Assembly (NCBI GenBank): GCA_033875255.1
Contig: JAWZSN010000018.1
Location: 62,001-126,000, forward strand
Direction of reading: 5' to 3'
Source: Marinimicrococcus sp033875255
GTDB lineage: Bacteria > Pseudomonadota > Alphaproteobacteria > Geminicoccales > Geminicoccaceae
Length of the DNA: 64,000 nucleotides
Below the pieces are notes generated by a model. That model was not told the origin of the DNA. It made no database searches and was given only the letters and a program-made list of their open reading frames with translations. The position numbers and the translations under genes are program-made. Position 1 is the stretch's first letter; every line of letters starts with the position of its first letter. This document shows positions 17,473-26,385 of the stretch, piece by piece.

Positions 17473-17544
17473 GCCGATGACACCGGTCTGGCTCGGGAAA
17501 CGGCGCGTGCGGACGATGCCACCGGGCCTGGGGAGGGAGGCGTG

Positions 17545-19827
17545 ATGGCGGCCCCGCCGTTGCTGCCGCGGGCATCGGCGCCGTTGCCGCCCGACCCCGC
17601 CCCGATCGGCGGCGGCTCTCCCGGACCAGCCTTCCCGCCGTTCCATGGCGCTCTCGGATCGCCTGCCGACGAGCCGTCGCTGGGCGCCATCCTGGCCTCG
17701 CTGCGCCGCTACTGGCTGTTCATCACCTTGTGGATCGTGGCCGCCATGGGCGCGGGCGGCGTCATGATCTTCAGCCTCGAGCCGAGCTTCCGCGCCTCGG
17801 CGATGCTGGCGCTCGCCACCCGGCAGATCCAGTTTTCCGAGCTGAGCGCCGTGGTATCCAACGCCGCCAACGCGCTGGATACCAGCGTGGCGCGCAGCGA
17901 GGTGGAGATCCTGAACAGCGACGGGCTGATACGTCAGGTGGTGCGGGACCTGCGGCTTGACGAGCGGCCGGACTTCATCCCGGGCCCCTCGCTTCCCGAC
18001 AGGCTCAAGGAAGCCGTGGCAGGTCTCGCGGATCATGTGAGGGGTGCCCTGGCCGGGCTGGAGCCGCTGCCGCCGCCGCCGATCAGCGCGGCGGAGCGCT
18101 TTCATGCGGCGGTCGCGAGCTATGGCGACCGCCTGACGGTGTTCAATGACGGCCGCTCCTACGTCATCACCGTCTCGTTCGAGGCTGCCGATCCGGAGCT
18201 CGCGGCGCGGATCGCGAACCGCCATGCCGAGCTCTACATCGAGGCGCAGCGCCGGTCCAAGGACCAGGCGCTGGTCAGCGCCACCCACTGGCTCGACCGC
18301 GAGGTGGCCGAGCTGGCGCAGCGGCTGCGGCGGGCGGAGTCCGCCGTCCAGGCCTATCGCGAGCGGCACCATCTGCTGGCTCCGGGCGGCACCTCGATCA
18401 CCCAGCAGCAGCTGGGCGACATCAACGGCGAGCTTGCCATGGCCCGAGCCGATCTTGCCCAGCGCGAAGCCCGGCTGAGGCAGGCGGTCAATGCTGCGGG
18501 CGGCGATTCCTTCACCGAGGTCGTCACCTCCGACGCCATCGCCCGGCTGCGCGAGCAGGAGCTGATTGCCCGAAGGCGCCTCGCCGAGGCCTCGGGCTCG
18601 CTGGGCGACCGCCATCCGGCGCTGGCCGCCATGCGGGCCGAGGTGCGCGACATCCGGGCGATGATCGCTGTCCAGCAGGAGAAGATCCTGCGCAGTCTGG
18701 AAGGCGAGGCGGAGATCGCGCGCGAGCGCGAGGCCGAGCTGCGCCGCATCGTCGCCGAGCTCGAGGGGCGCATGGCGCAGATGGAGCGCGACGAGGCAGG
18801 CGCCCGCGATCTCGAGCGTGAGGCCAACGCCACCCGCGCGCTCTATGAAAGCCTCTTGAGCCGCCAAAAGCAGGTGGCGACCCAGGTGGGCATCCAACAG
18901 CCCGACGCGCAGCTCGCCTCCCTGGCCTCGGTGCCGCGGACCCCCGCGTTCCCGAACAAGCCGCTCATGCTCGCCGTCACCCTGACGATGGCGACCGGGA
19001 GCGCCGTCGGCCTGTCGCTGCTTTTCGATCGTCGGCGAAAGGGGCTGGAGAGCCTCCATGAGGTGGAGGCTGCAACCGGTCTACGGCGCGTGGTTGCGGT
19101 GCCGGGCGTGTCGCGCCTGTTCGGCAGCGGCATGGCGTTGCCCGACCGGGTGGTCGCCGTGCCCGAGTCGGCGGCGGCGGAGTCGCTCCGCACGCTTCGC
19201 ACCACCTTGACCTTGCGCGGCGAAAGCCTGCCCCGCCGGCTCGCAGTCACCTCCTCCCTGACCGGGGAAGGCAAGACCAGCGTGGCCCTCGCCCTGGCAC
19301 GCAGCCTCTCGTTGTCCGGCCATCGGGTGCTGCTCGTCGAAGGCGATCTTAGACGCCGGTCGCTGGCGCGGCTCGGCCGCGACTGGCGGCCGGCCGGGGG
19401 GATCATCGGGGTGCTCGAAGGGCGTACCGCTCTCGCCGAGGCCATTATCGGGGACCGCGTCTCGACCGTGCACATCCTGCCCGCCGAAGACGAGGTCCAT
19501 GCGCCGCATGACCTGCTCGTGCCGGAACGGTTCGGCAGGCTTCTTGCGGCACTGGCAACCGGCTACGACCATGTGATCGTGGACACGCCGCCGGTGGCTG
19601 CAGTCTCCGACGCGCTGCTGGTCGGCCGCATGGTCGACGCGACGCTGCTCGTCGTGCGCGCTGCCACCACCCCGCGCGACCGCGTGGCCGCGACCGTGGC
19701 GACCTTCCACGAAGCCGGCCTGCCGCTGGTCGGCGCCGTCCTGAACGCGGCGGATCCCGGCAGGTCCGGCTACGCGCCCTACGGCAGCCGACCGCACGGC
19801 CTGTTCCTGCCGTTCCTGCGTGGCTAA
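17545..19827 (+). CDS. Polysaccharide copolymerase / BY-kinase-like protein (Wzc type)
   Basis: About 760 residues. After a proline-rich leader comes a first membrane helix (LFITLWIVAAMGAGGVMI), the periplasmic Wzz domain with long coiled coils (about residues 180-440), and a second helix (LMLAVTLTMATGSAVGLSLL). The cytoplasmic P-loop domain has Walker A SSLTGEGKTS, Walker A' VLLVEGDLRRR, and Walker B HVIVDTPP. The A' motif is ExDxR instead of the usual DxDxR, and the C-terminal tyrosine cluster is short (SGYAPYGS), so autokinase activity may be weak. Controls chain length and export in Wzx/Wzy pathways. GTG at 17542 and ATG at 17545 are both possible; GGGAGGGAGG lies upstream. Confidence 0.9.
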   Translation: MAAPPLLPRASAPLPPDPAPIGGGSPGPAFPPFHGALGSPADEPSLGAILASLRRYWLFITLWIVAAMGAGGVMIFSLEPSFRASAMLALATRQIQFSELSAVVSNAANALDTSVARSEVEILNSDGLIRQVVRDLRLDERPDFIPGPSLPDRLKEAVAGLADHVRGALAGLEPLPPPPISAAERFHAAVASYGDRLTVFNDGRSYVITVSFEAADPELAARIANRHAELYIEAQRRSKDQALVSATHWLDREVAELAQRLRRAESAVQAYRERHHLLAPGGTSITQQQLGDINGELAMARADLAQREARLRQAVNAAGGDSFTEVVTSDAIARLREQELIARRRLAEASGSLGDRHPALAAMRAEVRDIRAMIAVQQEKILRSLEGEAEIAREREAELRRIVAELEGRMAQMERDEAGARDLEREANATRALYESLLSRQKQVATQVGIQQPDAQLASLASVPRTPAFPNKPLMLAVTLTMATGSAVGLSLLFDRRRKGLESLHEVEAATGLRRVVAVPGVSRLFGSGMALPDRVVAVPESAAAESLRTLRTTLTLRGESLPRRLAVTSSLTGEGKTSVALALARSLSLSGHRVLLVEGDLRRRSLARLGRDWRPAGGIIGVLEGRTALAEAIIGDRVSTVHILPAEDEVHAPHDLLVPERFGRLLAALATGYDHVIVDTPPVAAVSDALLVGRMVDATLLVVRAATTPRDRVAATVATFHEAGLPLVGAVLNAADPGRSGYAPYGSRPHGLFLPFLRG

Positions 19828-21310
19828 GGCGATGACCCCGGCCGATCCCCGGAGACCCGCGCGATGGCATGCCGATCCGGACGGCCTGCTGTCGCCGGGG
19901 GCAGCGCTTGCGGCCGGTGTCGCGCTGCTGCTGCCGGTCATCCTGTTCGCGGCCGGGGCCGGATCATGGAACCGGGGCCTCTATCCGGCCACGGCGCTGG
20001 CAGCCGCGATCTATCTCTACGCCAAACGTTCCCCGTGGTTTTTGGGACTTTGCCTCTGGCTGTTCTGCGCCACGCCGCTGATCCGCCGGCTGACCGACCT
20101 CCAGGCCGGCTGGGATCCGGCCAACCCGCTGCAGCTGGCGCCCTATCTGGCGTGCCTCGTGGCTGCGGCATCCTTCCTGCCCTATGCCCTGCGCGACCGG
20201 CCGCGCTTCGTGACGCCATTCGTCGTCATGTTGGCATGCGTGGCTTACGGGTTCTCCCTGGCAGCCTTCGACGGGCGGATCCTCTCAGGCGCGGTCGACG
20301 TGCTGCGCTGGTCGGTGGGGCCGCTCCTTGCCGTCTATCTGCTTCGCCACGCCGACCTGCAGCCGCAGTTCCACCGCGTCCTCGTCGACGGCCTGCTGGT
20401 CGCCGGAGCGGCCATGGCGGTTTATGCAGTCGCGCAGTTCGTGGCGCCTGCCGCGTGGGATCGCGAATGGATGATCAATGTCGCGGAGCTGGGCCTGAAC
20501 TCCATCGGCCAGCCGAGGCCGTTCGAGGTTCGGGTGTTCGGCACGATGAACGCGCCGGCATCGTTCGCGGGCATGCTGACCCTGGCCATCATCGTGGGCA
20601 TCGGCCAGCGGACGGCCGTGGCGCTGCCCCTGCTGCTGCTGATGAGCCTGGCGCTGGCATTGACTCAGTACCGGGCGGGATGGGGCGGCCTGATGGTCGG
20701 CCTCATTGTCCTGGCGCTCACCGGATCGGCCACCCACAAGCTCCGGATCGCGCTCATGGCCGTGGCGCTGCTTCTTGCCACGGGCCTCTTGGCCTCGGCA
20801 CCCGAGATCAACCGGACGCTGGGCGCGCGCTTCGACACCCTGACACGCCTCGCCAGCGACCGGAGTGCCGAGGAGCGGCTGCGTGAGTATGGGCGGTTCT
20901 TCACGGAAGCCGACAATCTTGTCTTGGGGGACGGGCTGGCCATTGCCGGCGCGACGCGTCGTCTGGACGGCCGGCACGGGGCCGTCGTCGATGCGGGCCT
21001 GACCGAGCCTTTTCAGGCTTTCGGCGTGTTCGGGGGTACGGTTTTTCTGACGGCGGTCGCGGCTGGCTTCCTCGCGATGTGGTCGGCCTCGGGCGCCGGC
21101 TCCGGGCCGTTCCTCCATCTCTACCGGGCGGCCGCTGCCGCCAATCTGGCGCAGTTGCCGTTCGGCAGGGTTCTGATCGGCGAGTCCGGGTTCGGCATGT
21201 GGCTGTGTATCGGCCTGGCACTGGCTTCCATTGCGGCATGGCAGCGGGCCTCGCGGCCGGAGCCTGGATCCGAGGTGCCGTTCGGCGGGCAGGGTATCAG
21301 GTGGTCATGA
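19820..21310 (+). CDS. O-antigen polymerase/ligase-like membrane protein (Wzy type)
   Basis: 496 residues, strongly hydrophobic with roughly 10-12 membrane segments. A larger periplasmic loop (about residues 320-390) contains ARFDTLTRLASDRSAEERL and LVLGDGLAIAGATRR, the position where Wzy/WaaL proteins carry their functional loop. Wzy-type enzymes polymerise lipid-linked repeat units at the periplasmic face; sequence conservation is low, so the call rests on topology and context (Wzc before, flippase and glycosyltransferases after). The GTG at 19820 overlaps the wzc-like stop; an ATG at 19832 is an alternative. The next gene overlaps its stop by ATGA. Confidence 0.8.
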   Translation: MAKAMTPADPRRPARWHADPDGLLSPGAALAAGVALLLPVILFAAGAGSWNRGLYPATALAAAIYLYAKRSPWFLGLCLWLFCATPLIRRLTDLQAGWDPANPLQLAPYLACLVAAASFLPYALRDRPRFVTPFVVMLACVAYGFSLAAFDGRILSGAVDVLRWSVGPLLAVYLLRHADLQPQFHRVLVDGLLVAGAAMAVYAVAQFVAPAAWDREWMINVAELGLNSIGQPRPFEVRVFGTMNAPASFAGMLTLAIIVGIGQRTAVALPLLLLMSLALALTQYRAGWGGLMVGLIVLALTGSATHKLRIALMAVALLLATGLLASAPEINRTLGARFDTLTRLASDRSAEERLREYGRFFTEADNLVLGDGLAIAGATRRLDGRHGAVVDAGLTEPFQAFGVFGGTVFLTAVAAGFLAMWSASGAGSGPFLHLYRAAAAANLAQLPFGRVLIGESGFGMWLCIGLALASIAAWQRASRPEPGSEVPFGGQGIRWS

Positions 21311-22515
21311 GCGCGATGATCGACGAGCAGCCGAGCGCGGTGGCCAGCCTCGGGGGCCGGCACGCATCACGCCTGCATGCGCTGCAGCTCGGCATGCGCT
21401 GGGGGCAGGCGCCCGGTGCCGGCGGACTGGACCGGGTGTTCACGGATCTCGTCCGTCTGCTTCCCGAGGCCGGGGTGGACACGGAGGCGGTCGTCGAAGG
21501 CCCGACCGATGCCGGGGTCTGGAGCGGGGCGCGCGTGCACAGCTTTGCGCCACGGCCGACGATCCTGCCGCGGCGCTATGCGGCGGCACGGCAGGTCATC
21601 CGCGATGTCCTCCAGGGCGGCACGTTCGATCTGGTGGCCGTCCATTTCGCACTTCATGCGGCATTGGCGCTGGGCGGCCGGGTGCGATGCCCGCTGCCGC
21701 TGGTGGCTCATTTCCACGGGCCGTGGTCGCTCGAGGCCCGGCAGGAAGGCGAGGGGCCCTTGGTGGTGGCCGCCAAGCATCGGGTGGAGGGCGCGGTCTA
21801 CCGGCGGGCAGCGCGGGTTATCGTGCTCTCCAGGGCGTTCGGCGATCTGGTGGTGCGCACGTTCGGCGTCGACGCGGAGCGCGTGCGGCTCGTTCCCGGC
21901 CACGTCGATCTCGCGCGGTTCGCGCGCATGCCACCGCGGGCGGACGCCCGGCGCATGCTCGGCCTGCCGGGAGACCGGCCGATCGTGCTGACGGTGCGGC
22001 GCCTGTCGCGCCGGATGGGGCTGGAGCGGCTGGTTGCCGCCATGGCCGAGGTGGTGCGCGCGGTGCCCGACATCCTGCTCTGCATTGCCGGCAAGGGTGC
22101 GCTGGGCGCCGAGCTCGAGCGCCGTGTCCGCGAGGCGGGACTGGAGCGGCATGTCCGCTTCCTCGGCTTCGTACCCGACGAGCGGCTCGCGCTTCTCTAT
22201 GGCGCCGCCGATCTGAGTGTCGTTCCCACCGTGGCGCTGGAGGGCTTCGGACTGGTCGCCGCCGAATCGCTCGCGGCCGGGACGCCGGCGCTGGTGACGC
22301 CGGTGGGAGGCCTGCCAGAGGTCGTCGCACCCCTGTCGGCCGAGCTCCTGCTGCAGTCCGCCGAGGCCGCCGACATCGCCGCCGGCCTGGTGGCGGCGCT
22401 GCGCGGCACGCGGCGCCTGCCCGACGCGAGCGCCTGCCGGTCCTACGCGGCAGCACGCTTCCCGGTCTCCCTGGCGGTCTCGCGGGTCGCTGCGGTCTAT
22501 CGCGAGGTGGCATGA
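21307..22515 (+). CDS. GT4 family glycosyltransferase
   Basis: 402 residues with two Rossmann-like halves. The N-terminal half contains GGLDRVFTDLVRLLPEAGVDT and LVAHFHGPWSLEARQ, a glycan-acceptor domain pattern. The C-terminal half carries VLTVRRLSRRMGLERLV, VRFLGFVPDERLALLYGAADL, and the donor-binding ALEGFGLVAAESLAAGTPALV with its E-x7-E motif. The ATG at 21307 overlaps the upstream stop (ATGA); an ATG nine bases later is an alternative. The 3' end overlaps the next glycosyltransferase gene, again by ATGA. It adds one sugar of the repeat unit on the cytoplasmic side; donor and linkage cannot be inferred. Confidence 0.9.
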   Translation: MSAMIDEQPSAVASLGGRHASRLHALQLGMRWGQAPGAGGLDRVFTDLVRLLPEAGVDTEAVVEGPTDAGVWSGARVHSFAPRPTILPRRYAAARQVIRDVLQGGTFDLVAVHFALHAALALGGRVRCPLPLVAHFHGPWSLEARQEGEGPLVVAAKHRVEGAVYRRAARVIVLSRAFGDLVVRTFGVDAERVRLVPGHVDLARFARMPPRADARRMLGLPGDRPIVLTVRRLSRRMGLERLVAAMAEVVRAVPDILLCIAGKGALGAELERRVREAGLERHVRFLGFVPDERLALLYGAADLSVVPTVALEGFGLVAAESLAAGTPALVTPVGGLPEVVAPLSAELLLQSAEAADIAAGLVAALRGTRRLPDASACRSYAAARFPVSLAVSRVAAVYREVA

Positions 22516-23723
22516 CGACCACTCCCCCGCCTCCTCGCAGGCGCGTGCTCATGGTGAGCCGCGTGGGCTTTCTCGGAGGTGTCGAGCGGATCATGCTCAC
22601 CTTGGCGGGCGGGCTGCAGGCGCATGGCTGGGATGCGGTGCTGGCCTGCCCGCCGGAGGGTGCGCTGGCCCGTGCGGCCCGCGGGCGCTGCCTGGAGATG
22701 GCGCCGTCTCCCTTCGACCGGATGCGCATCAGCGCCAATCCGCTGGTGCTGGGCCACTACCCGCTCGCCTGGCTGCGTGGCGCCCGCTCGGTGGAACGGC
22801 ATTGCCGCCAGCACGGCATCGACCTGATCCACGTCCATCACCCCGTCACTGCGCTCTATGCACGGCGTGCGTCACGCGCGCTCGGCATTCCGATGATCCT
22901 GCACGTGCACGAGACCCTGCCGGCGCGACCGCTCTACGCGGCCGCCATGCGTGCGGTCGTCGGGCACGCTGCGGCCGTGCTTTGCGTGTCGCAGGCGGCC
23001 CGTGCGCTGGCGCAGGCGCTGGGTGCCGATGCGGCGCGCACGCAGGTCGTGCACAACGGCATCGACGCGCGCTTTCTGACGGCGGGCGAGCCCTTCATGG
23101 TGCCCGAGCCCCTGCAGAACGCCGGACCCGGCCCTCATGTCGGTATCTTCGGCATGCTCGAGCCGCGCAAGGCGCAGCACGTCCTGCTCGAGGCCGCGGC
23201 CTTGCTTGCCGGGCGATTTCCCACCGCGCGGTTCTGGCTGGTCGGCACCGCCGCCCTTCGCGACAAGCAGGGCTATGCTCGCGAGCTGGCGCGGCAGGCC
23301 GCGGCGCCGCCGCTGCAAGGGCGGGTCCGGCTCGTCGGCTTCCAGGCCGACGTGGCCCCCTGGTTGGCCGCCATGGATGTCGTGGTGCAGACGTCGGTGG
23401 CCTACGAATCGTTCGGGATGGCGCTGGCCGAGGCGATGGCGCTGGGCCGGCCGGTGGTGGGCTCGCGGGCCGGCGGCATCCCCGAGGTGATCGGTGACGG
23501 GCTGGGCGGGTCGATCGTGCCGCCGGGGGATCCGGCAGCGCTGGCGGCAGCATTGGCGCCTCTGCTCGGCTCGCCCGACCTGCGCCGGGAGCTGGGAAAG
23601 AAAGCTGCCGCCGCGGCGCGCCGGCGGTTCGCCCCGGGCATGTTCTGTGATGCCGTGGCCCGGGTCTACGAGGCGGCCGTTCCCCACGCCGCGTCACGCG
23701 GCCTGGCGGACGCGCTGTCGTGA
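22512..23723 (+). CDS. GT4 family glycosyltransferase
   Basis: 403 residues. The N-terminus RRRVLMVSRVGFLGGVERIM is the classic glycine-rich acceptor-side loop. It also has IDLIHVHHPVTALYARRAS, a VVHNGID turn between the domains, HVGIFGMLEPRKAQHVLLEA at the start of the donor domain, and AYESFGMALAEAMALGRPVVGS with the retaining GT4 E-x7-E motif. The ATG start overlaps the preceding stop, and the stop overlaps the GTG of the flippase gene. It is not a close copy of the glycosyltransferase before it, so a separate linkage in the repeat unit is likely. Confidence 0.9.
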   Translation: MTTTPPPPRRRVLMVSRVGFLGGVERIMLTLAGGLQAHGWDAVLACPPEGALARAARGRCLEMAPSPFDRMRISANPLVLGHYPLAWLRGARSVERHCRQHGIDLIHVHHPVTALYARRASRALGIPMILHVHETLPARPLYAAAMRAVVGHAAAVLCVSQAARALAQALGADAARTQVVHNGIDARFLTAGEPFMVPEPLQNAGPGPHVGIFGMLEPRKAQHVLLEAAALLAGRFPTARFWLVGTAALRDKQGYARELARQAAAPPLQGRVRLVGFQADVAPWLAAMDVVVQTSVAYESFGMALAEAMALGRPVVGSRAGGIPEVIGDGLGGSIVPPGDPAALAAALAPLLGSPDLRRELGKKAAAAARRRFAPGMFCDAVARVYEAAVPHAASRGLADALS

Positions 23724-25114
23724 CCTTTCCCCGCGAGGCGCCGCCGATTGCTGCAGACCAGCCGCCGCTTGTCCCTGCCGCGGCCGGCCCGAGGCGGGAA
23801 GCGCTCCGCCTGCTGCGTCGCCTCCTGCGGGCGGACAACGGAATCTTCGCGGCCCTCCAGACGGTCGCGACCCAGGGCCTGGTGCTCCTGCTGACCATCG
23901 CCACCGGCGTCATCACGGGCCGGCTGCTGGGCCCGGAGGGCAGGGGCGTCTTCGCCGCCGCCACCTTGTGGCCGCAGATGCTCGTCACGGTGTGCTTCGT
24001 CGGGGTTCCCGCCGGCATCATCTACCACATCCGCGGAACGCCGGCGGCAAGCGGCAGCATCACCGCGGCCGCCGGCATCCTGGGGATGCTGCTGTCGTTC
24101 CTGGGCGTGGCGGCGGGCGCTGTTGCCATGCCCCTGATGATGCGGGGCTATCCGCCGGAAGCCGTGCAGCTCGCCTGGATCTGCATCCTCGCGACCGTCC
24201 CCTATGTCCTTCATCTGCTGATGCGGCAGGTGCTGGTAGCCCTCGACCTGTTCTCCGCCTTCAATCTCGCCTCGGTCCTGGCGCCGCTGCTCTATTTGCT
24301 GGGCTTGCTGGTCATGTGGGCGACCACCGGCGTCACGGTGGAAGGCAGCGCCCTGGCACTGATCGGATCGGTAGCCGCCACCGCCCTCTGGATGGGCTGG
24401 CACGCCCGGGCGGCATGGCGGCTGTCCAGCGACCGCCTGGGCCACTGGCTGCGGCAGCTGGGGGCCTATTCGGCGCGCGGCGCGGTGGCCGACATCCTCC
24501 TGGGCGTGAGCGGCTATCTCGACCGGCTCGTGCTGATCGCCGTGCTGTCGCCGGAGGTGTTGGGCCTCTACGTGGTGGCCAACAGCATGGCACGCATCAT
24601 GCTGGTGCTGCACACCGTGGTGAACTCCGTGGTGTTCCCCAAGATGGCGGGCCGGCCCCGGCAAGCCGTGAAGTCGCTTCATGATCATGCCTTCCGCTTC
24701 ATGCTGCACGCGGTGCTGGGCATCATCCTCCTGTCGTTCGTGTTCGGGCGCGAGGTGGTGACGCTGTTCTACGGCGAGCCGTTCGCGGCGGCGGGCCTCA
24801 TCTTCAGCGTGCTGGTCGTCGAGTCGGGGCTCACCTGTATCGCCCAGACCATGAGCCAACTCTTCTACGCCTGCGACCGGCCGGGCTACGTGTCGATGTC
24901 GCAGACCCTCTGCTTTGCCGCCGTGGCCCTCGGCCTGGCGCTCCTGGTGCCGTCCTTCGGCGCGATCGGTGCCGCCGCCGCCATGGCTCTGGGCGCTTTC
25001 GTCCGGGTGCTGACCCTGCTGCTCGGCATCGCCTTCTCGCTCGGGCTCGGCCTGCCCAGGCCGTTCCTCAACCGCGCGGATATCGTTCGTCTTCGCCGCC
25101 ATTTCGAAGAGTGA
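23720..25114 (+). CDS. Oligosaccharide flippase (Wzx/PST-like)
   Basis: 464 residues with about 12-14 membrane helices across the whole length. The N-terminal pattern FAALQTVATQGLVLLLTIA, with GRLLGPEGRGVFAAATLWPQ following shortly, is typical of polysaccharide-type members of the MOP superfamily. These proteins flip lipid-linked repeat units across the inner membrane. It starts with GTG at 23720, overlapping the previous stop, and ends two dozen bases before the next glycosyltransferase start. Position between Wzy/GT genes and further GT genes supports the role. The exact substrate is unknown. Confidence 0.88.
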   Translation: MTFPREAPPIAADQPPLVPAAAGPRREALRLLRRLLRADNGIFAALQTVATQGLVLLLTIATGVITGRLLGPEGRGVFAAATLWPQMLVTVCFVGVPAGIIYHIRGTPAASGSITAAAGILGMLLSFLGVAAGAVAMPLMMRGYPPEAVQLAWICILATVPYVLHLLMRQVLVALDLFSAFNLASVLAPLLYLLGLLVMWATTGVTVEGSALALIGSVAATALWMGWHARAAWRLSSDRLGHWLRQLGAYSARGAVADILLGVSGYLDRLVLIAVLSPEVLGLYVVANSMARIMLVLHTVVNSVVFPKMAGRPRQAVKSLHDHAFRFMLHAVLGIILLSFVFGREVVTLFYGEPFAAAGLIFSVLVVESGLTCIAQTMSQLFYACDRPGYVSMSQTLCFAAVALGLALLVPSFGAIGAAAAMALGAFVRVLTLLLGIAFSLGLGLPRPFLNRADIVRLRRHFEE

Positions 25115-25131
25115 CGGAAAGGGTTGGTGCG

Positions 25132-26385
25132 ATGCGCATAGCATTGGCTCTGCACGACAGGCTCGACGTCAACTCGGGCGGCGCCGGGGTCGTCCTCAAT
25201 CTCGCCGAGGCATACCAAAGGCGCGGCCATGAGGTGTCGCTGGTGTCCATGGAGACGCTGCAAGGGATGTTCAATCGGCTCCCGCGCGTGCGAGCCGTCC
25301 TGGCAAGCAACGGCTTCCGGCTGGCCGATCCGCTTTTCCCGCTGTTCTGTGCCGTCTATTTCTCGCGCCATCTTCGCGGCCACGACGTCATCGACGCGTC
25401 GACCTGCGATGCCTGGCTTTATGGGAGGCTCAACGGCGGGCGCACCAGACCGCTCCTAGTGACCCACAGCCACGGGATCGAGCACATGCTGCACCGCGCT
25501 GACGTGGAGAGCGCCGTGCGCGAAGGGCCGCCCTTGTCGTGGAAATACCGTCTCTACCGCGGGACACTCAAGCTGCGGGCCTCGGCGCGCTCGTTGCGGG
25601 TCGCCGACCTCGCGCTCTTCTTGAACAGGACCGAGCGGGATTTTGCCGTGGCTGATCTCGGCATCGACCCGGTGCGGGCGCATGTGGTGCCCAACGGTCT
25701 GCCCAGGGCAATGCTCGGACTCGCTCCGCCTGCCCAGGCGGGGGGCGGGCAGGCATTCCGTGTGGCGCAGATCGCCAGCTACCTCCCGCGCAAGGGTACA
25801 AGATACGGTGCGGAGGCGCTGAACCGGTTCCTGCGGCGGCATCCCGGTGCGCAGATGCTCTTTCTCGGCACCGGCTGTCCGCCCGAGCGGGTTCTGGGCG
25901 ACTTCGACGCCGACGTGCGCCAGCGGATCGAGGTGGTGCCGCGCTTCGACCGGCTGGAGCTTCCCCGCCTCCTGCGGGGTTGCGCGGTAAAGCTTTTCCC
26001 CACGCTGGCCGAAGGATTCGGGCTCGGCCTCTTGGAAGCGATGGCCTGCGGGCTGGCGCCTGTCACCACGTCGACGGACGGGCCTCGCGACATCGTCACC
26101 CACGAGGTGGACGGTCTTATCGTGCCGCCGCGGGATGCCGCCGCCATCGAGCAGGCCCTTGAGCGCCTGTTTCACGACAGGACCCTGCTCGGCCGGCTGC
26201 AGCATGCGGCCTGGCAGCGGGCGCAGGCGTTCGACTGGGACTCGATCGCGGCGGCACGACTCGAGCTCTACACGGAGTTCCTGCGCGAGAGGCGGGCGGG
26301 AGGTGCCGTGCCACGTTCCGGGTCCTGGCGCAGCCGGGCCGCGATGAAGACAGAAGGGCGGCGGGAGTGTCGGACCCGGTTGTGA
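25132..26385 (+). CDS. GT4 family glycosyltransferase
   Basis: 417 residues from MRIALALHDRLDVNSGGAGV, a usual GT4 beginning with a glycine-rich loop. It also has LVTHSHGIEHMLHRADVES, a conserved VVPNGLPRAMLG hinge, FRVAQIASYLPRKGTRYGAEA, and the donor motif TLAEGFGLGLLEAMACGLAPV with E-x7-E. I prefer the ATG at 25132 (GGAAAGGG upstream). A GTG at 25111 overlaps the flippase stop but has no Shine-Dalgarno spacing. It is the fourth GT4 enzyme of the locus, so the repeat unit may hold five sugars including the priming one, if each acts once. Confidence 0.88.
   Translation: MRIALALHDRLDVNSGGAGVVLNLAEAYQRRGHEVSLVSMETLQGMFNRLPRVRAVLASNGFRLADPLFPLFCAVYFSRHLRGHDVIDASTCDAWLYGRLNGGRTRPLLVTHSHGIEHMLHRADVESAVREGPPLSWKYRLYRGTLKLRASARSLRVADLALFLNRTERDFAVADLGIDPVRAHVVPNGLPRAMLGLAPPAQAGGGQAFRVAQIASYLPRKGTRYGAEALNRFLRRHPGAQMLFLGTGCPPERVLGDFDADVRQRIEVVPRFDRLELPRLLRGCAVKLFPTLAEGFGLGLLEAMACGLAPVTTSTDGPRDIVTHEVDGLIVPPRDAAAIEQALERLFHDRTLLGRLQHAAWQRAQAFDWDSIAAARLELYTEFLRERRAGGAVPRSGSWRSRAAMKTEGRRECRTRL

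Noticed and set aside
16759..19059. Long antisense frame opposite the GT4 and Wzc-like genes
   Set aside because: Shadow of coding sequence on the other strand; no recognisable domain.
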